This document shows, piece by piece, positions 9,135 to 17,693 of a DNA stretch of 22,970 nt (position 1 is its first letter; every line of letters starts with the position of its first letter). The stretch spans positions 1 to 22,970 of the forward strand of contig NZ_JACUUA010000042.1 in the NCBI RefSeq assembly GCF_014859565.1, written 5' to 3'. This DNA is from Marinospirillum sp. (GTDB lineage: Bacteria; Pseudomonadota; Gammaproteobacteria; Pseudomonadales; Halomonadaceae). The translations under genes and the position numbers were made by a program. The notes under the pieces are model-generated. The model saw only the letters and a list, made by a program, of their open reading frames with translations, was not told the origin of the DNA and ran no database searches.

Positions 9135-10442
9135 TTATTTCTCCTGACTGGTGGATTTCAGTGATGGGGATAACACCGGAACCCTGACTTCAGTCAAGGT
9201 TCCGCCCTGACTATGATTATACAGACGCACGGTTCCGCCGAGGCGGTTTATCGTCGCATGGGTCAGAAACAGCCCCAAACCCAGCCCTTTACTTTTGGTG
9301 GAAATAAAGGTTTGACCCAGGCGTTCGGCAATATCCATTGGAATGCCTTTGCCCTGATCATGAATTTCTATTTGTGCTTCCTGGCGGTTCCAGTCGAGTG
9401 AAACCATGACCGGTTCACGGCTGGCATCAGCAGCATTGTTTAACAGGTTGATCAAGGCCTGCTGCAGGGTAATGTCATCAGGAATCCAGGGTTCATTCTT
9501 GTGTTCATCCGGCCAGTGAATACAGTAACGTACATCCGGGCGCAGTACTTCCCAGTGCTCCAGTACCGCTTTAAAAAAGGTTTTGATGGGTTTGCTTTCC
9601 GGATTCAGCAGGCGACTGCGGTCGGCATTACTGACCAGTGATTGCAGGGTCACCTTGCAGGTGTCCACCTGACGCCGCAATAAGGCAAGATCTGCTGCCA
9701 GCGCGGGGTTATCCGTGTGCTCGTTGGATAGCTCTTTTAACATCACCGCCATGGTGGACAGGGGTGTGCCCAGCTCATGTGCTGTGCCCGCGGCTTGAGT
9801 CGCCACGGCCATGATCTGTTCATCACGCAGGGCGCGTTCGCGGGTATTGGACAGGTCAGCATCCCGTTTACGCAGGGATTGCGCCATCTTGAATACAAAC
9901 ACCGTAATCAGACTGGTGCTGAGCACAAAGTTGGCCCACATGCCCAGCAGATGCAGGTTAAAACGGCTGTCGTGTTCCATTTGGGTTAGCTGCGGTACTG
10001 GGTGATGAAAGATCATCAGCAAGGGATAAGCCAACAGAATATAACCGGCAATGATCCAGGTGAAACGCCAGGGCAGGGTGGCAGCAGAAATGGTGAGGGG
10101 CACCAGAAAATAGGAAATAAAAGGATTGTTGGCACCGCCGGTGAAATAAAACAGCAGACTTAAACCCACCACATCCGCCAGCAGGTGCAGCAGGTATTCC
10201 CGGTCCACCACGGGACGTGGCCAGCTCAACCGCCACCAGGTCAACAAATTGATCAGTGCCATGCTCATGATCACGGAAAATACCGCGACCACATTCAGCT
10301 GGAAGTTGACCACCTCCAAACCAAAAATGATTCCGCCAAGAAAACCAGTCCAGGTGATGCCCCGCACCAGTGTCAGGCGCATCAGGTTGCGGCCTGGGGT
10401 GGATAATGGAAGTGGTTGGGGTGGATTAGGTTCGTGCAACAT
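9135..10442 (-). CDS. Redox sensor histidine kinase, RegB/PrrB/RoxS family
   Basis: Membrane kinase that senses respiratory redox state and phosphorylates the adjacent regulator. Numbered from the start chosen here (435 residues): several transmembrane segments lie within about 20-190; the ubiquinone-site heptapeptide GGANNPF is at 102-108; the H-box is AHELGTPLST with the phospho-acceptor H222; the redox-active cysteine equivalent to that of RegB is C262 (VDTCKVT); the N-box is NLLNNAADAS; and the G-boxes are DQGKGIP and KGLGLGLF. All hallmark sensing residues are therefore present. An upstream ATG at 10508 is possible, but the ATG at 10442 has AGGGAG 4-5 bases away and removes a poorly conserved-looking N-terminal tail, so it is preferred. 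This is roxS in pseudomonads. Confidence 0.93.
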   Translation of the reverse strand: MLHEPNPPQPLPLSTPGRNLMRLTLVRGITWTGFLGGIIFGLEVVNFQLNVVAVFSVIMSMALINLLTWWRLSWPRPVVDREYLLHLLADVVGLSLLFYFTGGANNPFISYFLVPLTISAATLPWRFTWIIAGYILLAYPLLMIFHHPVPQLTQMEHDSRFNLHLLGMWANFVLSTSLITVFVFKMAQSLRKRDADLSNTRERALRDEQIMAVATQAAGTAHELGTPLSTMAVMLKELSNEHTDNPALAADLALLRRQVDTCKVTLQSLVSNADRSRLLNPESKPIKTFFKAVLEHWEVLRPDVRYCIHWPDEHKNEPWIPDDITLQQALINLLNNAADASREPVMVSLDWNRQEAQIEIHDQGKGIPMDIAERLGQTFISTKSKGLGLGLFLTHATINRLGGTVRLYNHSQGGTLTEVRVPVLSPSLKSTSQEK

Positions 10443-10493
10443 CTTGCTCCCTGGAGTTGAACGCAGAGTGTACGGCAAAATGGGATTGGAAAA

Positions 10494-10522
10494 AATATTG
10501 ACCTGCATCAGCTACAGATCAA
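10494..10522 (-). promoter_or_regulatory. Candidate sigma-70 promoter for the redox two-component operon
   Basis: On the - strand, TTGATC (10522-10517) and AATATT (10499-10494) are separated by 17 bases, each matching consensus at four of six positions. It lies about 50 bases upstream of the preferred kinase start and inside the longer alternative reading frame, which also favours the 10442 start. This was assigned by eye only. Confidence 0.35.
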
Positions 10523-10585
10523 TCGAGCTTAATTCTGCTTGCAAAATTCGCTGCTTCACTGAACTGAAAAGACGCATCAACTCTT

Positions 10586-10623
10586 CTTCTAAAATCCGAC
10601 CTTTTCAGGTCGGGCTTTAGAAG
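10586..10623. terminator. Long symmetric bidirectional terminator
   Basis: CCGACC (10596-10601) pairs with GGTCGG (10608-10613) around a six-base loop. After a two-base mismatch on each side, CTTCTAAA (10586-10593) pairs with TTTAGAAG (10616-10623). On the - strand the inner stem is followed by ATTTT, a reasonable intrinsic terminator for the alpha-E operon that ends at 10645. It separates that operon from the redox kinase gene, transcribed the same way. Confidence 0.85.
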
Positions 10624-10644
10624 GTAGCCAGTCAAGCAGATCAG

Positions 10645-11583
10645 TTAATCAGTGGCACCAAAATAGTTTTCGGCGATGGCTCCATGTACTTGGTTAAAGC
10701 CAATTTGTAGTTCGTCCACAAACAGGTGCAGTTGTTCCGGTTCTGCAGCCAGGCTTTCCACGTCGGCGGCGATGAGTAGTTTCACCAGGTCGTCTACTAC
10801 TTGTTGTACCCGATCATGGCGTGGCAGGGCTTCCAGTACGTCCACCATTTCACGCAGGTTGCAGGCTACAGCACGGGGGAAGGCTTTGTCCTGCAACAAA
10901 AAGCGCAGTACATCCGGGCCTTTCACTCGCAGCCGTACTTGCTGGCGGTACATCTGGTAACCGGTCAGGGATTTTAAAACACTCATCCACTGCAAGTTTT
11001 CAAAGGGTGTCAGTTCTTCCGGTGAGCGTGGCAGCAGGTTGGCCGAGCGCACGTCGATGATGCGGGTGGTCATGTCTGCCCGTTCCAGCTGACGACCCAG
11101 AAACAGGAAGGTACGCACTTGGGTGTAGCTGAGTGATCCTTCAATCAGGCCGTTTACCGTCTGGCAGCTGCGGATGACCCGCTTTAAAAAAGCATCACGA
11201 TTACGCGAGTTGATGCCTGCCTGCACTTGCCGGTCGGTATCCAGGTACAGCTGGTTGATTTCTTCCCAGATTTCGCGCGGCATGATATCCCGTGTGGTGC
11301 GCAGGTTTTCACGGGCACCGGCCAGGGATGAAATGATGGAACCGGCATAACGCCGATCACCACACAAGAAATGGAGTACGCTGGCTTCATTACGCTGTTC
11401 GTAATGTTCATCAAACAGTTCTTCACAGCCGGTGATGGTCACCAGTGAATCCCAGCCCAGATTGGTCGCGCGTGGGAAGTCCAGCAGCAGGTGGGTGTTC
11501 ACACTGATCAGGCGTGCGGTGTCTTCGGCACGTTCCAGATAACGCGCCAGCCAGTAAATGTTTTCAGCTACACGGGATAACAT
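10645..11583 (-). CDS. Alpha-E domain protein (COG2307)
   Basis: All-helical protein of 312 residues, the normal length for the stand-alone family. It opens with the family signature MLSRVAENIYWLARYLERAEDTARL, here given by its key run SRVAENIYWLARYLERAE at residues 3-20, and has further conserved helices (REIWEEINQLY, GRQLERADMTTRIIDVR). The domain has no known catalytic residues. It is almost always next to, or fused with, a circularly permuted ATP-grasp protein and is thought to be its partner in making an unidentified amide or peptide product. Its start lies two bases after the ATP-grasp stop, with AAGGGGGC as Shine-Dalgarno sequence in the end of that gene, so the two are coupled. It is the last gene of set A, and a strong terminator follows. 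The fused paralogue is the C-terminal half of the 17694-20294 product. Confidence 0.9.
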   Translation of the reverse strand: MLSRVAENIYWLARYLERAEDTARLISVNTHLLLDFPRATNLGWDSLVTITGCEELFDEHYEQRNEASVLHFLCGDRRYAGSIISSLAGARENLRTTRDIMPREIWEEINQLYLDTDRQVQAGINSRNRDAFLKRVIRSCQTVNGLIEGSLSYTQVRTFLFLGRQLERADMTTRIIDVRSANLLPRSPEELTPFENLQWMSVLKSLTGYQMYRQQVRLRVKGPDVLRFLLQDKAFPRAVACNLREMVDVLEALPRHDRVQQVVDDLVKLLIAADVESLAAEPEQLHLFVDELQIGFNQVHGAIAENYFGATD

Positions 11584-11585
11584 AA

Positions 11586-13100
11586 TTAAGCCCCCTTCCC
11601 TGACTGAGACTGAGATTGTGACTGCTGCCCAGTTGCAGCACCGGTTTCGGGTGTATCAATATCCATGATCCAGGTGTCTTTACTGCCACCACCCTGGGAG
11701 GAGTTGACCACCAGTGAGCCTTTGGTCAGAGCCACGCGGGTTAAACCCCCGGTGGTGACATAGGTTTGTTCACCGGACAGGATAAAAGGCCGTAAATCAA
11801 CATGGCGGGATTCCACCACACCATCACACAGGGTTGGGGTAGTCGATAAAGACAAGGTAGGTTGTGCCATGTAATTACGTGGATCGGCCTTGATAAGTTC
11901 GGCAAATTTCTTTTGTTCTGCCCTGGTGGAGTGTAGTCCCACCAACATGCCATAACCACCGGATTCATTAGCTGGTTTAACCACCATTTTATCAAGGTTA
12001 TCCAGCACATAACGCCGATCGTCATCCCTCATACACAGGTAGCTGGGCACGTTGGGCAGCAGGGGTTCCTGATCCAGATAATACTTGATGATCTCCGGTA
12101 CAAAAGCGTACACCACCTTGTCATCCGCCACCCCGGCACCCGGTGCATTCACCAGTGCCACCTTGCCTTTACGCCAGGCACGCATCAACCCGGCCACACC
12201 CAAAGTAGAGTCCGGATTAAAAGCTTCGGGATCAAGGAACAAGTCATCAATACGGCGATAAATCACATCAACCTGTTTTAAGCCATCCACCATGCGCATG
12301 TACACACAGTCATCATCCCCGACCAGCAGATCCGTGCCTTCCACCAGTTCCACACCCATCTGCTGAGCCAGATAAGAATGTTCAAAATAGGCGGAGTTAT
12401 AAATGCCGGGGGTCATCACCACGATCTGTGGGTCATCACCGGGGCGGGGGGACATGGAGGCCAGCATGTCGTACAGCTGTGAGCAGTAGTCATCGACTGG
12501 CTGAATGCGTCCGGTAGCAAAAAGTTCCGGCAGGATGCGTTTGGTGACGTTGCGGTTTTCCAGCATGTAAGACACACCGGAAGGTACACGTAAATTGTCT
12601 TCCAACACATAGAGGGTGCCATCATTGTCACGCACCAGATCAGAACCGCAGATGTGTGCCCAGATCTGATGTGGTGGGTTGATGCCTACACACTGAGGAC
12701 GGAAGTTCTGTGATTGTGCCAATACTTCTGCAGGCAACACCCCGTCCTTAACAATTTTCTGATCATGGTAAAGATCATTAATAAACAGATTCAGTGCCTG
12801 CACCCGCTGTTTTAATCCTGCTTCGGTGCGTTGCCATTCGGGCAGTGGAATGATGCGCGGCACAATATCAAACGGCCAGGCGCGGTCGATCATGCTGCCT
12901 TCGGAATACACGGTGAAGGTTATACCCATCACCTGAATGGCTACTTCGGCAGCCTGTTTGTGTTCTTTTAGTTCACGGGCATCCAGCTGAGCCAGATATT
13001 CACAGAGCATTTTTGCCGCGGGGTGCGGTACTCCGGGCGCGGCCATCAACTCATCATAAAAGCCATTAAAGGCGTAGTTGTTCCAGTCTATTTTGCTCAT
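11586..13100 (-). CDS. Circularly permuted type 2 ATP-grasp protein (COG2308)
   Basis: Predicted ATP-dependent carboxylate-amine ligase of 504 residues, close to the family norm. Motifs that look functional: YVLEDNLRVPSG (164-175; E167, D168 and N169 are the likely metal/nucleotide residues), VDVIYRR (278-284), the small-residue loop NAPGAGVADDK (318-328) and the nucleotide-binding lysine with glycine-rich loop KPANESGGYG (375-384). Later VDLRPFIL and GGGSKDTWIM complete the fold. The C-terminal tail is low-complexity (alternating Gln and Ser) and probably disordered. The start ATG has AAGGGGA about 10 bases upstream, and an 86-base gap separates it from the transglutaminase gene upstream. 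Family knowledge predicts peptide-bond or amide-bond formation with the alpha-E partner, but the substrate is unknown. Confidence 0.92.
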   Translation of the reverse strand: MSKIDWNNYAFNGFYDELMAAPGVPHPAAKMLCEYLAQLDARELKEHKQAAEVAIQVMGITFTVYSEGSMIDRAWPFDIVPRIIPLPEWQRTEAGLKQRVQALNLFINDLYHDQKIVKDGVLPAEVLAQSQNFRPQCVGINPPHQIWAHICGSDLVRDNDGTLYVLEDNLRVPSGVSYMLENRNVTKRILPELFATGRIQPVDDYCSQLYDMLASMSPRPGDDPQIVVMTPGIYNSAYFEHSYLAQQMGVELVEGTDLLVGDDDCVYMRMVDGLKQVDVIYRRIDDLFLDPEAFNPDSTLGVAGLMRAWRKGKVALVNAPGAGVADDKVVYAFVPEIIKYYLDQEPLLPNVPSYLCMRDDDRRYVLDNLDKMVVKPANESGGYGMLVGLHSTRAEQKKFAELIKADPRNYMAQPTLSLSTTPTLCDGVVESRHVDLRPFILSGEQTYVTTGGLTRVALTKGSLVVNSSQGGGSKDTWIMDIDTPETGAATGQQSQSQSQSGKGA

Positions 13101-13186
13101 CAGCTCACGTCCCCTTCGCCTTCACATTCATCTGACTACTTTGTTTAAACCAGGCTCCTGTGTCCCGGTTCGTTTGTTATTCGTAT

Positions 13187-16100
13187 TTAAACCTTACTTT
13201 GATGGTTCCAGCGCAAATCCAGTGTGCAGGGGTATTCCCGATTGGGTTCTTCTGCCTGCAGTTGCATCTTGCCCTGGGTGTGTCCTTGCGCCCAAAAACG
13301 TGCCAAACGTCGGGCTTCGGCCTCATTAGCATTCACCGGGAAGTGTTCATAGTTGCGCCCGGCAGGGTGAGATACATGATAGGTACAACCGCCGAGTGAG
13401 CGCTGGTTCCAGGTATCCACCAGATCAAACACCAGCGGTGCATGAACCGGAATCATTGGATGTAAAGCTGAGGGTGGTTGCCAGGCACGATAACGCACAC
13501 CGGCCACTGCCTCACCATGCACACCTGTGGGTTGCAGCGGTAAAATACGCCCGTTGCAGGTGACCTGATGACGCTCAGGGTTATAACCACTGACTCGCAG
13601 CTGTACCCGCTCTACCGAGGAATCCACATAACGGGCGGTACCCCCGCCACTGACTTCTTCACCCAGCACATGCCAGGGTTCCAGCGCCTGACGTAACTCC
13701 AGCTGGACATTGTCGTAAGTCACCCGGCCATAACAGGGGAAACGAAATTCCAGGAAAGGTGCAAACCAGTCCGGTTGAAAATCAAAACCGTGTTCACGCA
13801 GATCAACCAATACATCGGTCAGATCCGCCCAGAGGTAATGCGGCAGCATCCAGCGATCATGCAACTGGGTGCCCCAGCGCACCAGAGGCTTGCGGTAAGG
13901 ATCAGCCGCAAATCGTGCCACCAGTGCCCGAATCAGCAGTTGTTGCATCAGGCTCATACGGGCATGGGGCGGCATTTCAAAACCGCGCAATTCCAGCAAA
14001 CCCAGCCTGCCGGTGGGGGTATCCGGTGAATAAAGTTTGTCGATACAAAACTCAGCCCGGTGGGTGTTGCCGGTGATGTCGGTCAGCAGGTTGCGCAACA
14101 GGCGATCCACCAGCCAGGGTTGTGTTACTTCACCGACCGGCATCTGCTGCAGGGCAATTTCCAGTTCATACAGGGCTTCATGGCGGGCTTCATCCACCCG
14201 TGGTGCCTGACTGGTTGGTCCCATAAACAGGCCAACAAACAGATAAGACAAGCTGGGGTGATGCTGCCAGTAGGTCAGCATACTGGCCAGCAAATCCGGG
14301 CGACGCAGGAAAGGAGAATCCGCTGGGGTTTCACCACCCAGGGTGATGTGATTGCCACCACCGGTGCCAGTATGGCGGCCATCCAGCATAAATTTTTCGG
14401 TACCCAGACGTGCCAGTCGGGCTTCTTCGTACAGAATTTCGGTATTGCGCACCAGATCCGACCAGTGACGCGCTGGCATGATGTTCACTTCAATCACCCC
14501 GGGATCGGGGGTGATCATGAATTTTTCCAGCCGTGGATCTGAAGGTGGTGCATAACCTTCAATACACACCGGCAGTTTCAGTTCTACCGCCGTTTGCTCA
14601 ATACTGGCCAGCAGTTGCAGGTAGTCTTCTAAATCTGCTACCGGCGGTAAAAAGACAAACAACTTGCCTTCTCTGGGTTCAACACACAGCGCGGTATGAA
14701 TCACTGGTGCATCCGGCAGATCCAGTTGCTGGGGTGCCAGCGGCTGGGCAGGTTCCGGGTGCCAGGCCATGTAACGACTGGCGACTTCACCATGCACATC
14801 CGGTAAAGGCGGTTTGATCTCAAACAAGGATGAGGGCTGATGTGGCTCTTCTCCGGCACGGGGCAAGGCCGATAACGGCAAGCGCAAACCCATTGGGGAA
14901 TCACCAGGCAGCAGGTAGAGGTTTTCACGTTTTACCGGCCAGGCACCGGATTGCCAGGCATTTTTACGCAGGTTGCGGGTTAACGGCAGGGTAAAACCGG
15001 TGATCTGATCAAGCCCGCGCTCTAACAAACGTGCCAGTCGGGTGCGGTTTTCATCGTCCTTCAGGTCTTCCCCTTCCAGCTCGATATCCACCGGCTGCTG
15101 ACGCTCCAACCATAAATAGTGGTAAGCATCTTCATAACAGGGGATCAACCAGCGTTTGCTGACACCCAGCCGAGTGGTTAACTCTTCGGCAAATGCCCGT
15201 GCCTTGGTTGCATCCACACCATAATCTGTATTGATGTCCGCCAGCCAGCGTTCATCCTGCCAGACCGGTTTGCCATCCTTGCGCCAGTAACAGGCCAGTG
15301 CCCAGCGCGGCAGACTTTCACCGGGATACCATTTGCCCTGCTGGTAATGCAACAGGCTGCCGGGCGCAAAATGCGGGCGCAGCTGTTTCAGCAACACTTC
15401 GGCCAGGCGGCGTTTGTTTGGTCCCTGTGCAGCAATGGTCCATTCCGGTGCATCCATATCATCTATGGAAACAAAGGTAGGCTCACCACCCATGGTCAGG
15501 CGTAAATCCTGTGCCTCCAGCTGTTGATCCACCTGTTCACCGAGCACCAGCACCTGTTGCCAGGCCTCTTCGGTAAAAGGCTGGGTTACACGTGGTTCTT
15601 CGTGAATGCGAGTCAGAGTCATGTCAAAGTGAAAAGTCACCTTACAGGGATCACTGAAACCAGAAATGGGTGCCGCACTGGAGGGTTCCGGCGTGGCTGC
15701 CAACGGCAGATGGCCTTCACCGGCAAACAGGCCAGATGTTGGATCGAGCCCCACCCAACCGGCACCAGGAATAAATACCTCGGTCCAGGCATGAAGATCG
15801 GTGAAGTCCACTTCGGTGCCGGAGGGGCCATCCAGAGCTTTAACATCCGGGGTCAGCTGAATCAGGTAACCGGATACAAAACGAGCCGCCAATCCCAGAT
15901 GCCGGAAAATCTGCACCAGCAACCAGGCGGAATCCCGACAGGAGCCCAGGCGTTTTTGCAGGGTTTCTTCTGCGGTTTGTACCCCCTCTTCCATGCGGAC
16001 TGTGTAAGCAATATCCTGCTGAACTCTCTGGTTGATACTGACCAGAAAATTCACTACAGCCAGCGGATCTTTTGATACCCCTTTGAGCCACTCCATCAGC

Positions 16101-16477
16101 AGCGGGCCGGATTCAGTCACTTCCAGATAAGGGGTCAGATCCTTGCGGATGGCTTCCGGGTAGGTGAACGGGAACTGCTCGGCATAGTCTTCCACAAAAA
16201 AATCGAAGGGATTGATGACAGTCATGGGTGCCACCAGCTCCACTTCGACCTGCAAGCTGAGTTGTTTTTCCGGGAACACCAGGCGCGCCAGATGATTACC
16301 AAAAGGATCCTGCTGCCAGTTGATGAAGTATTCACCCCCGGTGACTTTTAATGAATAACTATCCACCGGCGTGCGACAGTGAGGTGCCGGACGCAGTCGG
16401 ATCAGGTGAGGGGAGAGTTGAACGGCCTTGTCAAAGTCGTAACGGGTGGTATGTTTCAGAGCAACACGAATGGTCAT
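13187..16477 (-). CDS. Transglutaminase-like protein with DUF2126 C-terminal region
   Basis: A 1096-residue two-part protein. Residues 1-290 are a bacterial transglutaminase with an N-terminal beta domain (MTIRVALKHTTRYDFD) and a complete papain-like triad: C180 in LGSCRDSAW, H229 in DLHAWTEVF and D245 in GLDPTSG. Residues about 290 to the end form the DUF2126 region (COG4196), with MGGEPTFVSIDD near its start and the His- and Gly-rich DGRHTGTGGGNH later. Such DUF2126 proteins are about 1100 residues and sit beside COG2307/COG2308 genes. The transglutaminase core may be a peptidase, amidase or transferase on the product of the ATP-grasp enzyme; the DUF2126 chemistry is not established. No signal peptide, so cytoplasmic. 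It lies 58 bases downstream of the metallopeptidase and 86 bases upstream of the ATP-grasp gene, probably in one operon. Confidence 0.93.
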   Translation of the reverse strand: MTIRVALKHTTRYDFDKAVQLSPHLIRLRPAPHCRTPVDSYSLKVTGGEYFINWQQDPFGNHLARLVFPEKQLSLQVEVELVAPMTVINPFDFFVEDYAEQFPFTYPEAIRKDLTPYLEVTESGPLLMEWLKGVSKDPLAVVNFLVSINQRVQQDIAYTVRMEEGVQTAEETLQKRLGSCRDSAWLLVQIFRHLGLAARFVSGYLIQLTPDVKALDGPSGTEVDFTDLHAWTEVFIPGAGWVGLDPTSGLFAGEGHLPLAATPEPSSAAPISGFSDPCKVTFHFDMTLTRIHEEPRVTQPFTEEAWQQVLVLGEQVDQQLEAQDLRLTMGGEPTFVSIDDMDAPEWTIAAQGPNKRRLAEVLLKQLRPHFAPGSLLHYQQGKWYPGESLPRWALACYWRKDGKPVWQDERWLADINTDYGVDATKARAFAEELTTRLGVSKRWLIPCYEDAYHYLWLERQQPVDIELEGEDLKDDENRTRLARLLERGLDQITGFTLPLTRNLRKNAWQSGAWPVKRENLYLLPGDSPMGLRLPLSALPRAGEEPHQPSSLFEIKPPLPDVHGEVASRYMAWHPEPAQPLAPQQLDLPDAPVIHTALCVEPREGKLFVFLPPVADLEDYLQLLASIEQTAVELKLPVCIEGYAPPSDPRLEKFMITPDPGVIEVNIMPARHWSDLVRNTEILYEEARLARLGTEKFMLDGRHTGTGGGNHITLGGETPADSPFLRRPDLLASMLTYWQHHPSLSYLFVGLFMGPTSQAPRVDEARHEALYELEIALQQMPVGEVTQPWLVDRLLRNLLTDITGNTHRAEFCIDKLYSPDTPTGRLGLLELRGFEMPPHARMSLMQQLLIRALVARFAADPYRKPLVRWGTQLHDRWMLPHYLWADLTDVLVDLREHGFDFQPDWFAPFLEFRFPCYGRVTYDNVQLELRQALEPWHVLGEEVSGGGTARYVDSSVERVQLRVSGYNPERHQVTCNGRILPLQPTGVHGEAVAGVRYRAWQPPSALHPMIPVHAPLVFDLVDTWNQRSLGGCTYHVSHPAGRNYEHFPVNANEAEARRLARFWAQGHTQGKMQLQAEEPNREYPCTLDLRWNHQSKV

Positions 16478-16535
16478 AGTGATGGAGCCCGTCGGTTTAA
16501 GGTGTACAAGTAACTTTATACAATCAAAGCAATCC

Positions 16536-17603
16536 TCATGCCACGATCACCTGATGCACCAATCGCAACTTGTTAATTGCAGCAGGAGCCAACACAAAGG
16601 GGTAAACATCCTCGTGCCCCATACTGCGGTTAAGGTTGTTTAATGCCGCCGTCAGCGGCAGCCAGGCATCAATCAGCAGGTCAAAATCCACTACCAGATA
16701 AGGATTGACCCGCTGTACAAACGCCAGCTGCTGGGCACCGGGCAAGGGCGGCTGGCTGCTGAGGCCAAAGTGCCATGCGGTTTCCAGTGTATCCAGCAGG
16801 TGCAGATAATGTGCCCAGGTTTCTGCCCAGTCTTCCCAGGGATGCATACTGGCGTAAGCACTAACATAAAACTGCTGCCAGTTGGGCGTGGGGCCAGCAT
16901 CGTAATAAAACTTCAGCGCCGCTTCATAATCTCGGCGTTCATCCCCAAAGGCATCACGAAACAAATTCAGCCATGGGGTGTTGTTGATTAACCGATCCCA
17001 GTAATAGTGCCCGGATTCGTGCCTGAAGTGCCCCAATAAGGTGCGATAGGGTTCAACCATCAAATGCCGCATTTTCTCGCGCCGTACCGGATCAGCCTCA
17101 GCAATGTTCATAGTGATCAAGCCTTCCGAGTGCCCGGTCAGAACACGTCCGGTTTCGCTGAAAGTGGGTTCAACATCTGCCAGAAAATCAAACTCCAGTC
17201 CGGTCGGGTCTCTGGATCTTGGAGCCAAGGGCAACCCGAATTGCAGCAGACTATAAATCAGGCGGCGCTTCTGGGCTTCCAGGCGATGCCAGAAGCCATG
17301 ATTGTCCGGTTGGGTCAGATCAGGAATAGTATGATTTAGGCGACAAGCCAGGCAGAAGTCTTCTGTATCAGTGGCTGGCAGCATCCAGTTGCAAACACCC
17401 TGCAGGGCAAAGTTGCTGCATTGATGATATAGAGGTGCCGTAGCGTCAGAACCGGATATTTGCCAGAGGTGTTCACCCACGGGGTGAAATGCACGCATTT
17501 CCAGCTGATCCGGTACAAAACCCAGCAGGGAGCCACAAGCGGTACAGTGGGTGTTCTCAAAATAAACCAGTTGCCCACAACAACTGCAGGAAAACAGCTT
17601 CAT
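16536..17603 (-). CDS. Putative zinc metallopeptidase with N-terminal zinc ribbon (COG4307/DUF2248 type)
   Basis: Predicted cytoplasmic zinc peptidase of 355 residues. The N-terminus is a zinc ribbon with Cys pairs C6/C9 and C20/C23, and a second Cys group follows (C62, C71, C84, C87). The catalytic motif is HESGH (H195, E196, H199) in LGHFRHESGHYYWD, and the conserved downstream WEDWAETWAHYLH (about 256-268) probably supplies a third metal ligand. This matches the putative zinc-binding metallopeptidase family. I chose the ATG at 17603 rather than 17690: it has GGGAG eight bases upstream and starts directly at the zinc ribbon (MKLFSCSCCG), whereas the longer version runs across the divergent promoter. 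As first gene of set A it is a candidate protease or hydrolase acting with the ligase and transglutaminase, but no substrate is known. Confidence 0.87.
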   Translation of the reverse strand: MKLFSCSCCGQLVYFENTHCTACGSLLGFVPDQLEMRAFHPVGEHLWQISGSDATAPLYHQCSNFALQGVCNWMLPATDTEDFCLACRLNHTIPDLTQPDNHGFWHRLEAQKRRLIYSLLQFGLPLAPRSRDPTGLEFDFLADVEPTFSETGRVLTGHSEGLITMNIAEADPVRREKMRHLMVEPYRTLLGHFRHESGHYYWDRLINNTPWLNLFRDAFGDERRDYEAALKFYYDAGPTPNWQQFYVSAYASMHPWEDWAETWAHYLHLLDTLETAWHFGLSSQPPLPGAQQLAFVQRVNPYLVVDFDLLIDAWLPLTAALNNLNRSMGHEDVYPFVLAPAAINKLRLVHQVIVA

Positions 17604-17620
17604 CCTTTTTGCTCCCGGTA

Positions 17621-17644
17621 GCACTCTCCTCTTGTAGAGAGTGC
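17621..17644. promoter_or_regulatory. Perfect 8-bp inverted repeat in the divergent intergenic region
   Basis: GCACTCTC (17621-17628) and GAGAGTGC (17637-17644) are exact inverted copies with an eight-base spacer. The site sits in the 90-base space between the divergent metallopeptidase and ATP-grasp/alpha-E fusion genes. It could be a dimeric operator controlling both sets, or a hairpin in the metallopeptidase leader just upstream of its GGGAG ribosome site. No T-run follows, so a terminator is unlikely. Confidence 0.6.
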
Positions 17645-17693
17645 CGATAATTAGTGACAATAGCAGCTTAACCTCACCAAGAATATACATCTC

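Noticed and set aside
10500..10540. FNR-type site upstream of the redox kinase
   Set aside because: A TTGAT half-site occurs, but the second half (ATCAA at the right spacing) is not there.
10249..10620. Plus-strand open frame opposite the redox kinase start
   Set aside because: It overlaps the kinase membrane domain and the terminator hairpin, and its composition is not protein-like.
13078..13329. Small gene in the 86-base gap between transglutaminase and ATP-grasp genes
   Set aside because: The open frame there runs mainly antisense through the end of the transglutaminase gene, and no ribosome site or family match is visible.
15524..16075. 183-residue plus-strand open frame inside the large transglutaminase gene
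   Set aside because: It is antisense to the conserved Cys-His-Asp core, which is strongly supported, and has no family resemblance.
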